The notes below the pieces were generated by a model that saw only the letters and a program-made list of their open reading frames with translations, was not told where the DNA came from and did not search any database. From Streptomyces flaveolus (lineage in GTDB: Bacteria; Actinomycetota; Actinomycetes; Streptomycetales; Streptomycetaceae), in NCBI RefSeq assembly GCF_000716535.1, contig NZ_JNWV01000052.1, forward strand, positions 1 through 47,551: a stretch of DNA of 47,551 nt. The letters run 5' to 3'. Positions 1-8,638 of this stretch are shown in pieces. A program made the position numbers and the translations under genes. Each line of letters begins with the position of its first letter. The stretch's first letter is position 1.

Positions 1-1
1 G

Positions 2-2611
2 GAGGAACAGCCCTGGCCCCGGACCGACCGTCCGCGCCGGGCCGGTGTGTCCTCCTTCGGCATCAGCGGCACCAACGCCCACGCCATCATCGAGGAGGCG
101 CCAGCAGAGGACCCGGCGGAGGCCGAACCGGACGCCCCGGCGGTCGTGTGGCCCCTGTCCGCCCGCTCGGCAGCGGCCCTGCCCGTGCAGGCCGAGCGCC
201 TGCACGCCTTCCTGGCGGACCGGCCCGAGCTGCACCCGGCCGCGGTCGCCCGTGCCCTCGGCACCCGGCGCACCGCTTTCGACCACCGCGCGGCCGTCAC
301 CGGCACCGACCGGGACCGGCTCCTGGCCGGACTACGCGCCCTCGCCGACGGCACCCCCGCCCCGACGGCCGTCACCGGCAGGGCGCGGAGCGGCACCCGT
401 ACGGCGTTCCTGTTCACCGGCCAGGGCGCCCAGCGCCTCGGCATGGGCCTCGAACTGCGCGCCCACTACCCGGTGTTCGCCGACGCCTTCGACGCGATCG
501 ACGCCCGGCTCGGCCTGGACCTCGCCGGGGTGCTGGCCGGTGACGACGCCGACGCCGTGCACCGCACGCGGTACGCGCAGTCGGCGCTGTTCGCCTTCGA
601 GGTGGCCCTGTTCCGGCTGCTGGAGTCCTTCGGCGTGCGGCCCGACGTGCTGGCCGGGCACTCCGTCGGCGAACTCGCCGCCGCCCATGTGGCCGGTGTT
701 CTCGACCTGGACGACGCCTGCGCCCTGGTCGCCGCCCGGGGCCGGCTCATGCAGGCGCTGCCGGAGGGCGGCGCGATGGTCGCCGTACAGGCCACCGAGG
801 AGCAGGTACGGCCGCTGCTGGACGACCGCGTCGGCCTCGCCGCCGTCAACGGACCGACCTCCGTGGTGCTCTCGGGGGAGGAGGAGGCGGTGCTCGCCGC
901 CGCCGAGGGCTTCGCGAAGACCAAGCGGCTCGCCGTCTCGCACGCCTTCCACTCGCCCCTGATGGACGGCATGCTCGACGAATTCCAGTCGGTCGCACGC
1001 GAACTGACCTACCATCAGCCGCGCGTCCCCTTGGTGTCCAGCCTCACCGGCCGCCCTGTCGACGGCGAGCGGCTGTGCGACCCCGGCTACTGGGTGCGGC
1101 ACGTGCGGGAGACGGTCCGGTTCGCCGACGCCGTCGCGGCCCTCACCGCCTCGGGAGTCGGCCGCTTCGTGGAAGTGGGCCCCGACGCCGTGCTGACCGG
1201 CCTCGTCCGTGAGTGCCCGGACACCGACGGCGCCGTCCTCGTCGCCCTCGGCCGGCGCCACGGCAGCGAGCCCGTGACCCTCATGTCGGGTCTCGCCCGT
1301 CTGCACACCGACGGCCTCGCCCCCGACTGGGCGGCGCTCTTCCCCGGTACGGCCCGCGCCGACCTGCCCACCTACGCGTTCCGGCACGAGCGGTACTGGC
1401 TGAACGCGGACGTGGCCCTCACGGCGGGGCCGACGGCCGGGTCCGCGCTGTCCGCGCCGGCCGCCGGCCCCGTGGACGCCGAGCCGCTCGGGCAGCGGCT
1501 CGCCGGTGCCCCGCCGGCCGAGCAGGAGGCGCTGCTGACCGAGGTGATCCGGGCCCAGACCGCCGCGATCCTCGGGCACCCGGGACCGGAGGCCGTCGAG
1601 CCCGACGCCGTCTTCCTGGAGATCGGCATGGACTCCGTCTCCGCGGCCGAACTCCGCGGGGCGCTCGGCGCAGCCCTGGGCAGCACCCTGCCGGCCGGTG
1701 CCGTCTTCGACCACCGCACCCCGGCCGCCCTCGCCGCCGCCCTGCGCGCGCACCTGGCCGGGGGCGCTCCCGGTCCGGCCGGCGCCGGCGACCTCGAATC
1801 GGTCGGCGGGCTGGTGCGGCGCGCGGCGGCCGACGGACGGATGGACCGGGCCATCGACCTCCTGCGCACCGTCGCCGACATCCTCCCCGGCTTCTCCTCC
1901 CTGGCCGAACACGGCGCCGTCGCCGACCCGGTGCGGCTGGCCACCGGCGCCGCCGCCCCACGGCTGGTCTGCCTGCCCTCGCCGATGGCGCTCGGCGGCG
2001 CCCACCAGTACGCCCGCTTCGCCCGGCACTTCCACGGCCGCCGGGACGTCGTGGTGCCCGCGGTGCCCGGCTTCGGCCCCGGCGAGGCGCTGCCGCGTAC
2101 CGTGGACGCCGTGGTGGAGGTGGTCGTCGAGGGCATCCGCCGGGCCTGCGCGGACGAGCGGCCGTACGTGCTCGTCGGCTACTCCTCGGGCGGCCAGTTC
2201 GCCCACGCGGCGGCCGAGATCATGGAGAAGGCGGGACAGCCGGCCGCCGGTGTGGTGCTGCTGGACACCTATCTGCCCGGGGACCACGGCAAGGACGACC
2301 TGTGGCGGCAGATGTTCGACGGCATGCTGGACCGGGAGTCGTCCCTCGGGGGCTTCGGGACCGCCCGGCTCGCCGCCATGAGCCGCTACAGCGAGCTCAT
2401 CCAGCACTGCCTGCCCGGCGCCCTGACGGCGCCCGTGCTGTTCGTACGGCCCACGGAGTCCTTCGCCACCGGCGCGGACGACTGGCGGGCGAGCTGGCCC
2501 ACGGAGCACGAGCCGGTCGACGTGCCCGGCACGCACTTCACGATCCTGGAGGACCGCGCGGAGGCCACCGCCGAGGCGGTCGAGTCGTGGCTCACCGCCA
2601 CCGGGAACTGA
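2..2611 (+). CDS. Type I PKS, terminal module (5' partial): KS tail-AT-ACP-TE
   Basis: The frame is open from base 2, so the gene begins outside the window; 869 residues are visible. The fragment starts with the KS C-terminus ([11 protein letters not shown] motif). An acyltransferase follows, with GQGAQ, GHSVGE (nucleophile Ser about 221) and HAFHS (about 314-318), the signature of malonyl-CoA specificity. The ACP has a GMDS motif (Ser about 545). A C-terminal thioesterase has GYSSGG (nucleophile about 728) and a late PGTHF histidine (about 845). No KR, DH or ER lies between AT and ACP, so the last beta-keto group should remain. By family knowledge the TE releases and cyclises the chain; with the beta-amino starter genes in this window a macrolactam is inferred. 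The AT resembles that of the second module of the PKS at 30240, supporting one assembly line. Confidence 0.95.
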   Translation, partial: EEQPWPRTDRPRRAGVSSFGISGTNAHAIIEEAPAEDPAEAEPDAPAVVWPLSARSAAALPVQAERLHAFLADRPELHPAAVARALGTRRTAFDHRAAVTGTDRDRLLAGLRALADGTPAPTAVTGRARSGTRTAFLFTGQGAQRLGMGLELRAHYPVFADAFDAIDARLGLDLAGVLAGDDADAVHRTRYAQSALFAFEVALFRLLESFGVRPDVLAGHSVGELAAAHVAGVLDLDDACALVAARGRLMQALPEGGAMVAVQATEEQVRPLLDDRVGLAAVNGPTSVVLSGEEEAVLAAAEGFAKTKRLAVSHAFHSPLMDGMLDEFQSVARELTYHQPRVPLVSSLTGRPVDGERLCDPGYWVRHVRETVRFADAVAALTASGVGRFVEVGPDAVLTGLVRECPDTDGAVLVALGRRHGSEPVTLMSGLARLHTDGLAPDWAALFPGTARADLPTYAFRHERYWLNADVALTAGPTAGSALSAPAAGPVDAEPLGQRLAGAPPAEQEALLTEVIRAQTAAILGHPGPEAVEPDAVFLEIGMDSVSAAELRGALGAALGSTLPAGAVFDHRTPAALAAALRAHLAGGAPGPAGAGDLESVGGLVRRAAADGRMDRAIDLLRTVADILPGFSSLAEHGAVADPVRLATGAAAPRLVCLPSPMALGGAHQYARFARHFHGRRDVVVPAVPGFGPGEALPRTVDAVVEVVVEGIRRACADERPYVLVGYSSGGQFAHAAAEIMEKAGQPAAGVVLLDTYLPGDHGKDDLWRQMFDGMLDRESSLGGFGTARLAAMSRYSELIQHCLPGALTAPVLFVRPTESFATGADDWRASWPTEHEPVDVPGTHFTILEDRAEATAEAVESWLTATGN

Positions 2612-2634
2612 AAGCGGGGGCGGCCGAAAGAGAA

Positions 2635-2678
2635 GGGGGCGGGGCGGCCGAAAGGCTGCCCGCGCCCCGTTTCTTCTT
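2635..2678. terminator. Bidirectional terminator between convergent genes
   Basis: A G/C-rich imperfect stem with a GAAA loop (about 2650-2653) is followed on the plus strand by a TTTCTTCTT tract at 2670-2678. The minus strand reads through the same hairpin into a T/C-rich tract. It lies between the PKS stop (2611) and the stop of the convergent PqqD-like gene (2678), where a shared terminator is expected. Confidence 0.7.
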
Positions 2679-2932
2679 CACTCGCCGGCCTCGCGGAAAT
2701 GCGCCAACCATGCGTGGATATCGCATCGGATACTGGCCGGATCGACACCTAATTGCACGGCGATTTCATCCGCGGCCGATTCCGGCTGCCAGCCGCTCCG
2801 CTGGAGCGCCAGCCACATCGTCGTGCCGCGTGGGCCGCATCGGTGCCGCTTCCCGGTGCGCTGGGAGAACAGCTCCAGATATCCGTCGGGCCGGACCTTC
2901 GCGGTCAGTTCGTGGTCAGGCCTCGTGGCCAT
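2678..2932 (-). CDS. PqqD/RRE-like small protein
   Basis: An 84-residue protein with the general pattern of PqqD-like RiPP recognition elements: an N-terminal beta-rich part (AKVRPDGYLELFSQRTGKRHRC split around residues 11-32), then GTTMWLAL and a helical C-terminus that includes DIHAWLAHFREAG. PqqD-family proteins bind leader peptides and present them to modifying enzymes. I chose the ATG at 2932 because GGGAAG lies about 4 bases upstream; an in-frame ATG at 2944 has no clear ribosome site. It stands alone, with no precursor or modifying enzyme next to it, divergent from the ABC exporter and convergent with the PKS. It may serve the RiPP-like operon 15 kb away, or have another role. The family call rests on overall pattern only. 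Confidence 0.65.
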   Translation of the reverse strand: MATRPDHELTAKVRPDGYLELFSQRTGKRHRCGPRGTTMWLALQRSGWQPESAADEIAVQLGVDPASIRCDIHAWLAHFREAGE

Positions 2933-3093
2933 GGGACTTCCCATCTTTCGTGGATTTCTGCGGACGGTTTCGACGGTACCCGCGGACAAGCCCCGGGACA
3001 CGGGTGGCAACCGGCCCTTTCGAAGGGGAGTCAAATATGCGGACAAGGGTGATGACACCGCTGCACAAAGATGGCGGACACCCGTCGAAACCT

Positions 3094-3131
3094 GCCGGTT
3101 CGAGGTAGAGAAACCTCTACCTCGAACCGGC
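3094..3131. promoter_or_regulatory. Perfect 17-bp inverted repeat upstream of the ABC exporter
   Basis: Arms 3094-3110 and 3115-3131 are perfectly complementary with a 4-base loop. The core reads GAGGTAGAG-AAAC-CTCTACCTC. It lies in the 287-bp gap between the divergent PqqD-like gene and the exporter, about 90 bp before the exporter start and just upstream of a possible -10 (TAATCT at 3167-3172). No T-tract follows, so an operator is more likely than a terminator. A natural candidate to bind it is the LuxR-type response regulator encoded at 7882-8526. The rest of this gap shows nothing else I can support. Confidence 0.6.
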
Positions 3132-3219
3132 CGGACAATGCCAATGTGCCGCGGGCCCGGCGTTCCTAATCTGGTCCGCAGACACCGCGTGAGAAGCGAA
3201 ATCTCGTAGGGGAGCCCCC

Positions 3220-4023
3220 GTGCACACTTCACACGACCTCCGCCGGGCGGAGGCGGTACGGCTGGACGCCGTGTCGAAGACCTATGGCCGAGGAGACAGC
3301 CAGGTGGCCGCGCTCCGCGGGCTCACCATGAGGTTCGCCGACGGCACCTTCACCGCCGTCATGGGACCGTCCGGATCCGGCAAGAGCACCTTCCTGCACT
3401 GCGCCGCGGGACTGGTCCAGCCCACCTCCGGCACGGTCACCGTCGGCGGCACCGACCTCGCCGGCCTGGACGACACCCAGTTGACCAAGCTGCGCCGCGA
3501 CCGGATCGGCTTCATCTTCCAGTCCTTCAACCTGCTGCCCGCGCTGACGGTCATGCAGAACATCACCCTGCCGCTGCAACTGGCCGGACAGCGGCCGGAC
3601 AAGAGCCTGATCCGCAACGTCGTGCAGCGCGTCGGCCTCGCCGAGCGGCTCGGCCACCTGCCGTCCCAGCTCTCCGGCGGCCAGCAGCAGCGCGTCGCCA
3701 TCGCCCGCGCCCTGGTGACCCGCCCCGCCGTGGTCTTCGCCGACGAGCCCACCGGTGCCCTCGACACCCGCACCGCCGCCTCCGTGCTCGCCCTCCTGCG
3801 CGAGTCCGTCGACACCGCCCGCCAGACGCTGGTCATGGTCACCCACGACCCGGTGGCCGCCTCCTACGCCGACCGCGTGGTCTTCCTAGCCGACGGCGCC
3901 TTCGCCGGCGAACTGCTCCGGCCGACGGCCGACGCCGTCGCCGCCCGGATGACCCGGCTCGGCGCCTGGGAGGACGACACCCACCGGCAGGGCGCCGCGC
4001 AGCCCTCGGGAGGGCGGTACTGA
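3220..4023 (+). CDS. ABC exporter ATP-binding protein (MacB/LolD type)
   Basis: A 267-residue ATPase. Walker A is GPSGSGKST (49-57), the signature is [14 protein letters not shown] (from 151) and Walker B ends in FADEPTG (Asp175, Glu176). The arrangement matches ATPases that pair with FtsX-type permeases rather than with importer permeases. The GTG start follows GGGGAGC at good spacing. Its stop TGA overlaps the ATG of the permease (TGATG), so the two are translationally coupled. Followed by a two-component system, it probably forms a sensed export or detoxification unit for the cluster product or another antibiotic. The substrate cannot be read from the sequence. Confidence 0.95.
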   Translation: MHTSHDLRRAEAVRLDAVSKTYGRGDSQVAALRGLTMRFADGTFTAVMGPSGSGKSTFLHCAAGLVQPTSGTVTVGGTDLAGLDDTQLTKLRRDRIGFIFQSFNLLPALTVMQNITLPLQLAGQRPDKSLIRNVVQRVGLAERLGHLPSQLSGGQQQRVAIARALVTRPAVVFADEPTGALDTRTAASVLALLRESVDTARQTLVMVTHDPVAASYADRVVFLADGAFAGELLRPTADAVAARMTRLGAWEDDTHRQGAAQPSGGRY

Positions 4024-6533
4024 TGTGGCGCCTGGCACTGCGCACCCTGAAGTTCCGCAGGACGAGCTTCGTCGCGACCTTCCTCGCCATGTTCCTCGGC
4101 GCCGCGATCGTCATCGGCTGCGGCGGCCTGATGGAGACGGGCGTCCGCATGGCGGCCGAACCCCAGCGCCTGAACGGCGCACCGGTCGTCGTCACCGGAG
4201 AGCAGACCTACGACTTCACCGCCCTGACCGAACGTCACCGCATCGACCCCGGCCTCGTCGGCGAGGTCGCCCGGGTCCAGGGTGTCCGCACGGCCGTCGG
4301 CGACGTGTCGGTCCCGGCCACCGTCCTCAAGGACGGCAAGCCGGTGACCGGCAAGTCCGCCTCGTACGGCCACGGCTGGGCCTCCGCCCGGCTCACCCCC
4401 TATACCCTCGCCGCCGGTAAAACCCCCGTCGCCGGCGGCGAGGTCGTCCTCGACGCGGACCTCGCCCGGCGCGCCGGCGCGCGCCCGGGGTCCGACGTCG
4501 ACATCGTCGTCCAGGGCACCGTCCGGCGGTTCCAGGTCAGCGGCATCGCCGAACAGCGCGGCGACCGCGACCCCGACGCCGCCGTGTTCTTCACGGACGA
4601 CGAGGCCCGCACCCTCGCCGGGGGCCGGATCGACTCCATCGGCGTGCTGCCCGCCCCCGGCACACGGACCGCCGCGGTCGCTGACGCGGTGCGCGCCGAG
4701 GTCGGCGACCGTGCCGAGGTGCTGACCGGGGAACGCCGGGGACTGGCCGAACTGCCCGGCACCCTCTCCAGCAAGCGCACCGTCGTCATCCTCGCGGCCG
4801 TCTTCGGTTCCTCCGTCGTCCTCATCGTGATGTTCGGCGTCGCGTCCACCCTCGGCCTCTCCCTCCAGCAGCGCGCCCGAGAGATGGCCCTGCTGCGCGC
4901 CGTCGGCTCCACCCCGCAGCAGCTCCGCCGCATGATCCTCACCGAGACGGCCGTGCTCTCCGTGGGCTCCGTCCTGCTCGCGCTGCTGCCCGGCTACGCC
5001 ATCGGACGCCTGCTGTTCGGGGTGCTGACCGCGAGCGGCGTGGTGTCGTCGGCGATCGTCTACCACGCCGGATGGATCCCGATGGCCGTCGGCGCCGTCG
5101 TCACCGTGCTCGCCGCGGCCGGCGCCACCCGCTTCGCCGGACGGCGCGCCGCCCGCACCGAACCGGTCGCCGCACTGGCCGAATCCACCGCAGGCACCCG
5201 CTGGTTCAGCGTCCCCCGGCTGCTGCTCGCGCTGTTCTTCCTGGCCAACGGCATCGGCCTGGCCGTCGCCACCGCCACCGTGATGGAGGACGGCCCCACG
5301 CTCGCCAGCACCGCCGGTCCCGCCTCCGTGCTGTTCTGCATCGGCCTCGCCCTGCTCGCCCCCGGCATCACCAAGGTCATGGTGGCGCTGCTCCGCCTGC
5401 CGGTCCGGGCCTTCTCCGGGCTCTCGGGTCAGCTCGCGCTGCGCAACGCCGCCACCGCCAACGTCCGCATGGCGGGCGCGGTCGCGCCGATCGTCCTGCT
5501 CATCGGCATCGCCACCGGCACCCTGTACATGCAGTCCACCGAGGACCACGTCTCCCGGACCTCCTACGACCGCAACATCCTCGCCGACTACGTCCTCGAC
5601 TCCACGACGGGCGGATTCGCGCCCGGTGTCGTCGACCGGGTGCGTGCCACGCCCGGGGTGGCCGCGGCCTCCGAGTTCGTCACCAGCCGCGGCTTCGTGG
5701 ACCGGACCGGCGACCCGGACCAGGTCGACCTGCGCGGGGTCTCCGCCGACGGCGTGCGGCAGAGCCTCGATCTGCCCGTCGTCGCCGGGTCCCTCACCGG
5801 CCTGCGCGGCGACACCGTGGCCCTGTCCGACAAGAAGGCCCGGGAGTACGGCGTGAAGGTCGGCGACCGGCTGCCGATGCACCTCGGGGACGGCACCGCC
5901 GTACGCCCCACCGTCGTGGCCCTCTACACCGACAACCCCAAACAGGAGTACCTGACGCTGCCCGCGGCCACCCTCGCCCCGCACACCGGTGACGGGCTGC
6001 CGCACCAGATCCTCGTCCGCAGTGCGCGCGGCGGCGGCGCCGACGTCCACGAACGCCTCGCCGCGCTGGCCGCCCGGGTGCCCGGCACCGAACTGGACGA
6101 CAGCTCCTCGCTGGCCGGCCGGAACAACCAGATCCAGCAGATCCTGGTGTCCGCCAACTACACCATCGTCGCCATGATCGTCGGGTACGCCGCGATCACC
6201 GTCGTCAACACCCTGGTGTCCGTCACCCGGAAACGGCGCCCGGAGTTCGGCCTCCAGCGGCTCACCGGCGCGACCCGCGCCCAGGTGCTGGGCATGCTGA
6301 GCGTCGAGGGCCTGCTGATCGGCGTCGTCGCCACCGTCCTCGGCACCGTCGCCTCCGCGACGACCATCGTCCCCTACAGCCTCGTCAAGAGCGACTCCTA
6401 CCTGCCCTCCGGATCCATCGGCATCTACCTCGCCATCGTCGGCGGCTCGCTGCTGCTGGTGTTCGGCGCCACGCTGCTGCCGTCCTGGCGCGGAATGCGC
6501 AGCCCCGCCGTGGAAACGGTGAAGGCCGCGTGA
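4023..6533 (+). CDS. ABC transporter permease, FtsX family
   Basis: An 836-residue membrane protein with two repeated FtsX-like halves. One N-terminal segment (about 13-36) precedes a large extracellular domain, then three segments around residues 255-370, then further segments near 400-500, a second large extracellular domain, and a final group of three ending near residue 825; about ten segments in all. This is the usual layout of the long actinobacterial permease paired with a MacB/LolD-type ATPase. Such pairs typically export or expel lipophilic compounds and peptides, or sense cell-envelope damage. It is coupled to the ATPase at the start, and a hairpin separates it from the kinase gene that follows. 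Confidence 0.93.
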   Translation: MWRLALRTLKFRRTSFVATFLAMFLGAAIVIGCGGLMETGVRMAAEPQRLNGAPVVVTGEQTYDFTALTERHRIDPGLVGEVARVQGVRTAVGDVSVPATVLKDGKPVTGKSASYGHGWASARLTPYTLAAGKTPVAGGEVVLDADLARRAGARPGSDVDIVVQGTVRRFQVSGIAEQRGDRDPDAAVFFTDDEARTLAGGRIDSIGVLPAPGTRTAAVADAVRAEVGDRAEVLTGERRGLAELPGTLSSKRTVVILAAVFGSSVVLIVMFGVASTLGLSLQQRAREMALLRAVGSTPQQLRRMILTETAVLSVGSVLLALLPGYAIGRLLFGVLTASGVVSSAIVYHAGWIPMAVGAVVTVLAAAGATRFAGRRAARTEPVAALAESTAGTRWFSVPRLLLALFFLANGIGLAVATATVMEDGPTLASTAGPASVLFCIGLALLAPGITKVMVALLRLPVRAFSGLSGQLALRNAATANVRMAGAVAPIVLLIGIATGTLYMQSTEDHVSRTSYDRNILADYVLDSTTGGFAPGVVDRVRATPGVAAASEFVTSRGFVDRTGDPDQVDLRGVSADGVRQSLDLPVVAGSLTGLRGDTVALSDKKAREYGVKVGDRLPMHLGDGTAVRPTVVALYTDNPKQEYLTLPAATLAPHTGDGLPHQILVRSARGGGADVHERLAALAARVPGTELDDSSSLAGRNNQIQQILVSANYTIVAMIVGYAAITVVNTLVSVTRKRRPEFGLQRLTGATRAQVLGMLSVEGLLIGVVATVLGTVASATTIVPYSLVKSDSYLPSGSIGIYLAIVGGSLLLVFGATLLPSWRGMRSPAVETVKAA

Positions 6534-6547
6534 GTCACCCCCTGGCC

Positions 6548-6582
6548 GGGCCGTCCCCGCTTCCCCCGAGCGGGGGCGGCCC
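6548..6582 (+). terminator. Hairpin between permease and histidine kinase genes
   Basis: Arms 6548-6560 and 6570-6582 pair over 13 bp with one G-U pair and a 9-base loop. No U-tract follows. It could be a partial terminator or processing site that lowers kinase expression relative to the exporter. It falls within the possible N-terminal extension of the kinase, which favours the later start at 6620. Confidence 0.5.
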
Positions 6583-6619
6583 CTCAGTGACGGACGGCCG
6601 GGGATGGGAACATGACGAC

Positions 6620-7918
6620 ATGAAGACTGTGCCGGTCACGTGGCGCGGCCGACTCGCCCGCGCCACCCTGGACACCCTGGTCGGCGTGGCCATCGCCTCC
6701 GGAGCGCTGGTGTCGATCGTCCTCTTCGTCACCACCACCTACTTCATCGTCCTCTGCCTCATCGGCATCGGCTTCCTCGCGCTGCCCTACCTGACCCGGG
6801 CCGTGCGGTGGCTGTGCGACCTCAACCGGCGGGCCGCGGCGCGCTCCGGCATCCCGGTGGAGCGGCCCTACCGGCCCGAGCCGGAGGAGATCGAGAGGGA
6901 CATCGTCGGCTGGACGCGGCGCTGCAAGTGGATCCTCGCCGACCCCGCGACCTGGCGGGACCTGCTGTGGCTGCTCCTCAACTGCGTCGTCGGCCTCGCC
7001 GGCTTCGTCCCGGCCGCGCTGCTCTACTACGCGGGGGAGGGGCTGTTCCTCGCCTGCGGCCTGTGGCAGCCCCTCGCGGACGACGGACACGGCCGCTGGT
7101 ACTCCTTCGTCACCGTCGAGAGCTGGCCGGCCGCGCTCGCCGCGGCCCTGCTCGCGCTCGTCGTGCTCACCGCCTGGATCCTCCTCGGCCCGCTGGTGCT
7201 CAAGGGCTACGCCTACTTCGTCCGCTTCCTGCTCGGCCCCACCCGCCAGTCCCAACTGGCCTCCCGGGTCCAGCACCTGTCCGAGACCCGCTCCGGCGCC
7301 CTCGACATCCAGGCCGCCGAACTGCGCCGCATCGAACGCGACCTGCACGACGGCGCCCAGGCCCGGCTCGTCAGCCTCGGCCTGCAACTGGGCGCCGTGG
7401 ACCGGAAGATGAGCCAGGACCCGGAGGAGGCCCGGCGGCTGCTGCGGCAGGCCCGCACCTCCTCGGTGCAGGCCCTGCGCGAACTGCGCGACCTGGTCCA
7501 CGGCATCCACCCGCCGGTCCTCGCCGAGCGGGGTCTGCCCGACGCCCTGCGCGCCCTGGGCCTGGCCAGCCCGCTCCACGTCACCGTGGTGGTGGACCTG
7601 CCGGACAGACTGCCCGACCCGGTCGAGTCCGCCGTGTACTTCGCGGTGTCCGAGCTGCTCACCAACGCCCTCAAGCACGCCGAGGCGCAGCGCGTGGAGA
7701 TCGTCGCCTGGTGCGAGGAGGGCATGCTGCACGCCCGGGTCACCGACGACGGCCGCGGCGGCGCCGACGCGTCGGCCGGGAGCGGCCTCGCGGGCATCCG
7801 GCGGCGGCTGGCATCCTTTGACGGGGTCCTGGAGATCGACAGTCCACCGGGCGGTCCGACCGTGATGAAGATGGAGTTGCCGTGCGCGTTGTCCTCGCCG
7901 AAGACCTCTTCCTCCTGA
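6620..7918 (+). CDS. Sensor histidine kinase (NarL-type, HisKA_3)
   Basis: A 432-residue kinase. The N-terminal half holds about four membrane segments, including VGVAIASGALVSIVLF, FIVLCLIGIGFLAL and two more near residues 120-200. A HisKA_3 box follows (RRIERDLHDGAQ, phospho-accepting His243), then an HATPase_c domain with LLTNALKHAE (N box) and DDGRGG and GSGLAGIRRRL glycine motifs. I prefer the ATG at 6620 because the alternative GTG at 6530 would run coding sequence through a strong hairpin. The gene overlaps the response regulator by 37 bp. The signal is unknown; next to an ABC exporter it probably senses the exported compound or envelope stress. Confidence 0.92.
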   Translation: MKTVPVTWRGRLARATLDTLVGVAIASGALVSIVLFVTTTYFIVLCLIGIGFLALPYLTRAVRWLCDLNRRAAARSGIPVERPYRPEPEEIERDIVGWTRRCKWILADPATWRDLLWLLLNCVVGLAGFVPAALLYYAGEGLFLACGLWQPLADDGHGRWYSFVTVESWPAALAAALLALVVLTAWILLGPLVLKGYAYFVRFLLGPTRQSQLASRVQHLSETRSGALDIQAAELRRIERDLHDGAQARLVSLGLQLGAVDRKMSQDPEEARRLLRQARTSSVQALRELRDLVHGIHPPVLAERGLPDALRALGLASPLHVTVVVDLPDRLPDPVESAVYFAVSELLTNALKHAEAQRVEIVAWCEEGMLHARVTDDGRGGADASAGSGLAGIRRRLASFDGVLEIDSPPGGPTVMKMELPCALSSPKTSSS

Positions 7919-8526
7919 GGCAGGGGATCATCCAACTGCTGGAGGCGTACGACTTCGAGGTGGCCGCCGCCGTCGACAACGGCACGGACCTCGCCGCCGC
8001 GATCACCGAGCACCGGCCCGACATCGCCATCGTCGACGTACGGCTGCCGCCCACCTTCACCACCGAGGGCCTCCAGGCCGCCCTGCGCGCCCGCCGGGAG
8101 CAGCCCGGCCTGCCGATCCTCGTCCTCTCCCAGCACGTCGAGCAGATGTACGCCCGCGAACTGCTCGCCGACGGCACCGGCGGCATCGGCTACCTGCTCA
8201 AGGACAGCGTGCTGGACGACGAGCAGTTCATCGACGCCGTACGCCGGGTCGCGGCCGGCGGGACGGCCATGGACACCGCCGTGGTCGCCCAGCTCATGAC
8301 CAGTCACTCCCGGGACGAGCCGCTGGCCGCGCTCACCGCCCGCGAGCGGGAGGTGCTGGAGCTGATGGCGGAGGGCTGCTCGAACACGGCGATCGCCCAG
8401 CGGCTGACCGTCACCGAGGGCGCCGCGGCGAAGCACATCTCCAACATCTTCACCAAGCTGATGCTGCCGCCGTCGAGCGACAGCAACCGCCGGGTGCTCG
8501 CCGTGCTGGCCTATCTCAACGCCTGA
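7882..8526 (+). CDS. LuxR/NarL-family response regulator
   Basis: A 214-residue regulator. The receiver domain has acidic residues E7 and D8 (LAED) and the phospho-acceptor Asp52 (AIVDVRLPP). The C-terminal LuxR-type helix-turn-helix runs from LTAREREVLELMAEG to TEGAAAKHISNIFTKL. The GTG start lies inside the kinase gene, so the pair is coupled. It most likely controls the exporter genes just upstream, and the perfect inverted repeat at 3094-3131 is a candidate target. It is the only DNA-binding regulator I can find in the window, so control of other cluster genes cannot be excluded. Confidence 0.95.
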   Translation: MRVVLAEDLFLLRQGIIQLLEAYDFEVAAAVDNGTDLAAAITEHRPDIAIVDVRLPPTFTTEGLQAALRARREQPGLPILVLSQHVEQMYARELLADGTGGIGYLLKDSVLDDEQFIDAVRRVAAGGTAMDTAVVAQLMTSHSRDEPLAALTAREREVLELMAEGCSNTAIAQRLTVTEGAAAKHISNIFTKLMLPPSSDSNRRVLAVLAYLNA

Positions 8527-8534
8527 GCACGCCG

Positions 8535-8580
8535 GTTGGGGCGGGTAGGGGTGGTCCGCCCCCGTGCCGGGCGTGAGACT
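8535..8580 (+). promoter_or_regulatory. Shared-type promoter of the thioesterase/SDR operon
   Basis: Heptamers GTTGGGG (8535-8541) and GTAGGGG (8545-8551) stand in direct repeat with 10-bp period, then 23 bp lead to GAGACT (8575-8580) as the -10. The layout matches, base for base in spacing, the elements at 13173-13218, 21733-21778 and 30171-30216. This is the most divergent copy, with a poor -10, so it is the least certain of the four. Confidence 0.5.
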
Positions 8581-8638
8581 GCAGGGGCACCGCCCCCCGC
8601 GCCCCGCGCCGCAGCCCAGGAAGGGAACGCCCGCCCCC

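Noticed and set aside
332..2536. Long open frame on the minus strand opposite the PKS fragment
   Set aside because: Very GC-rich coding DNA leaves long open antisense frames; the translation is Gly/Arg/Val-rich with no motif, and the plus strand clearly encodes AT, ACP and TE.
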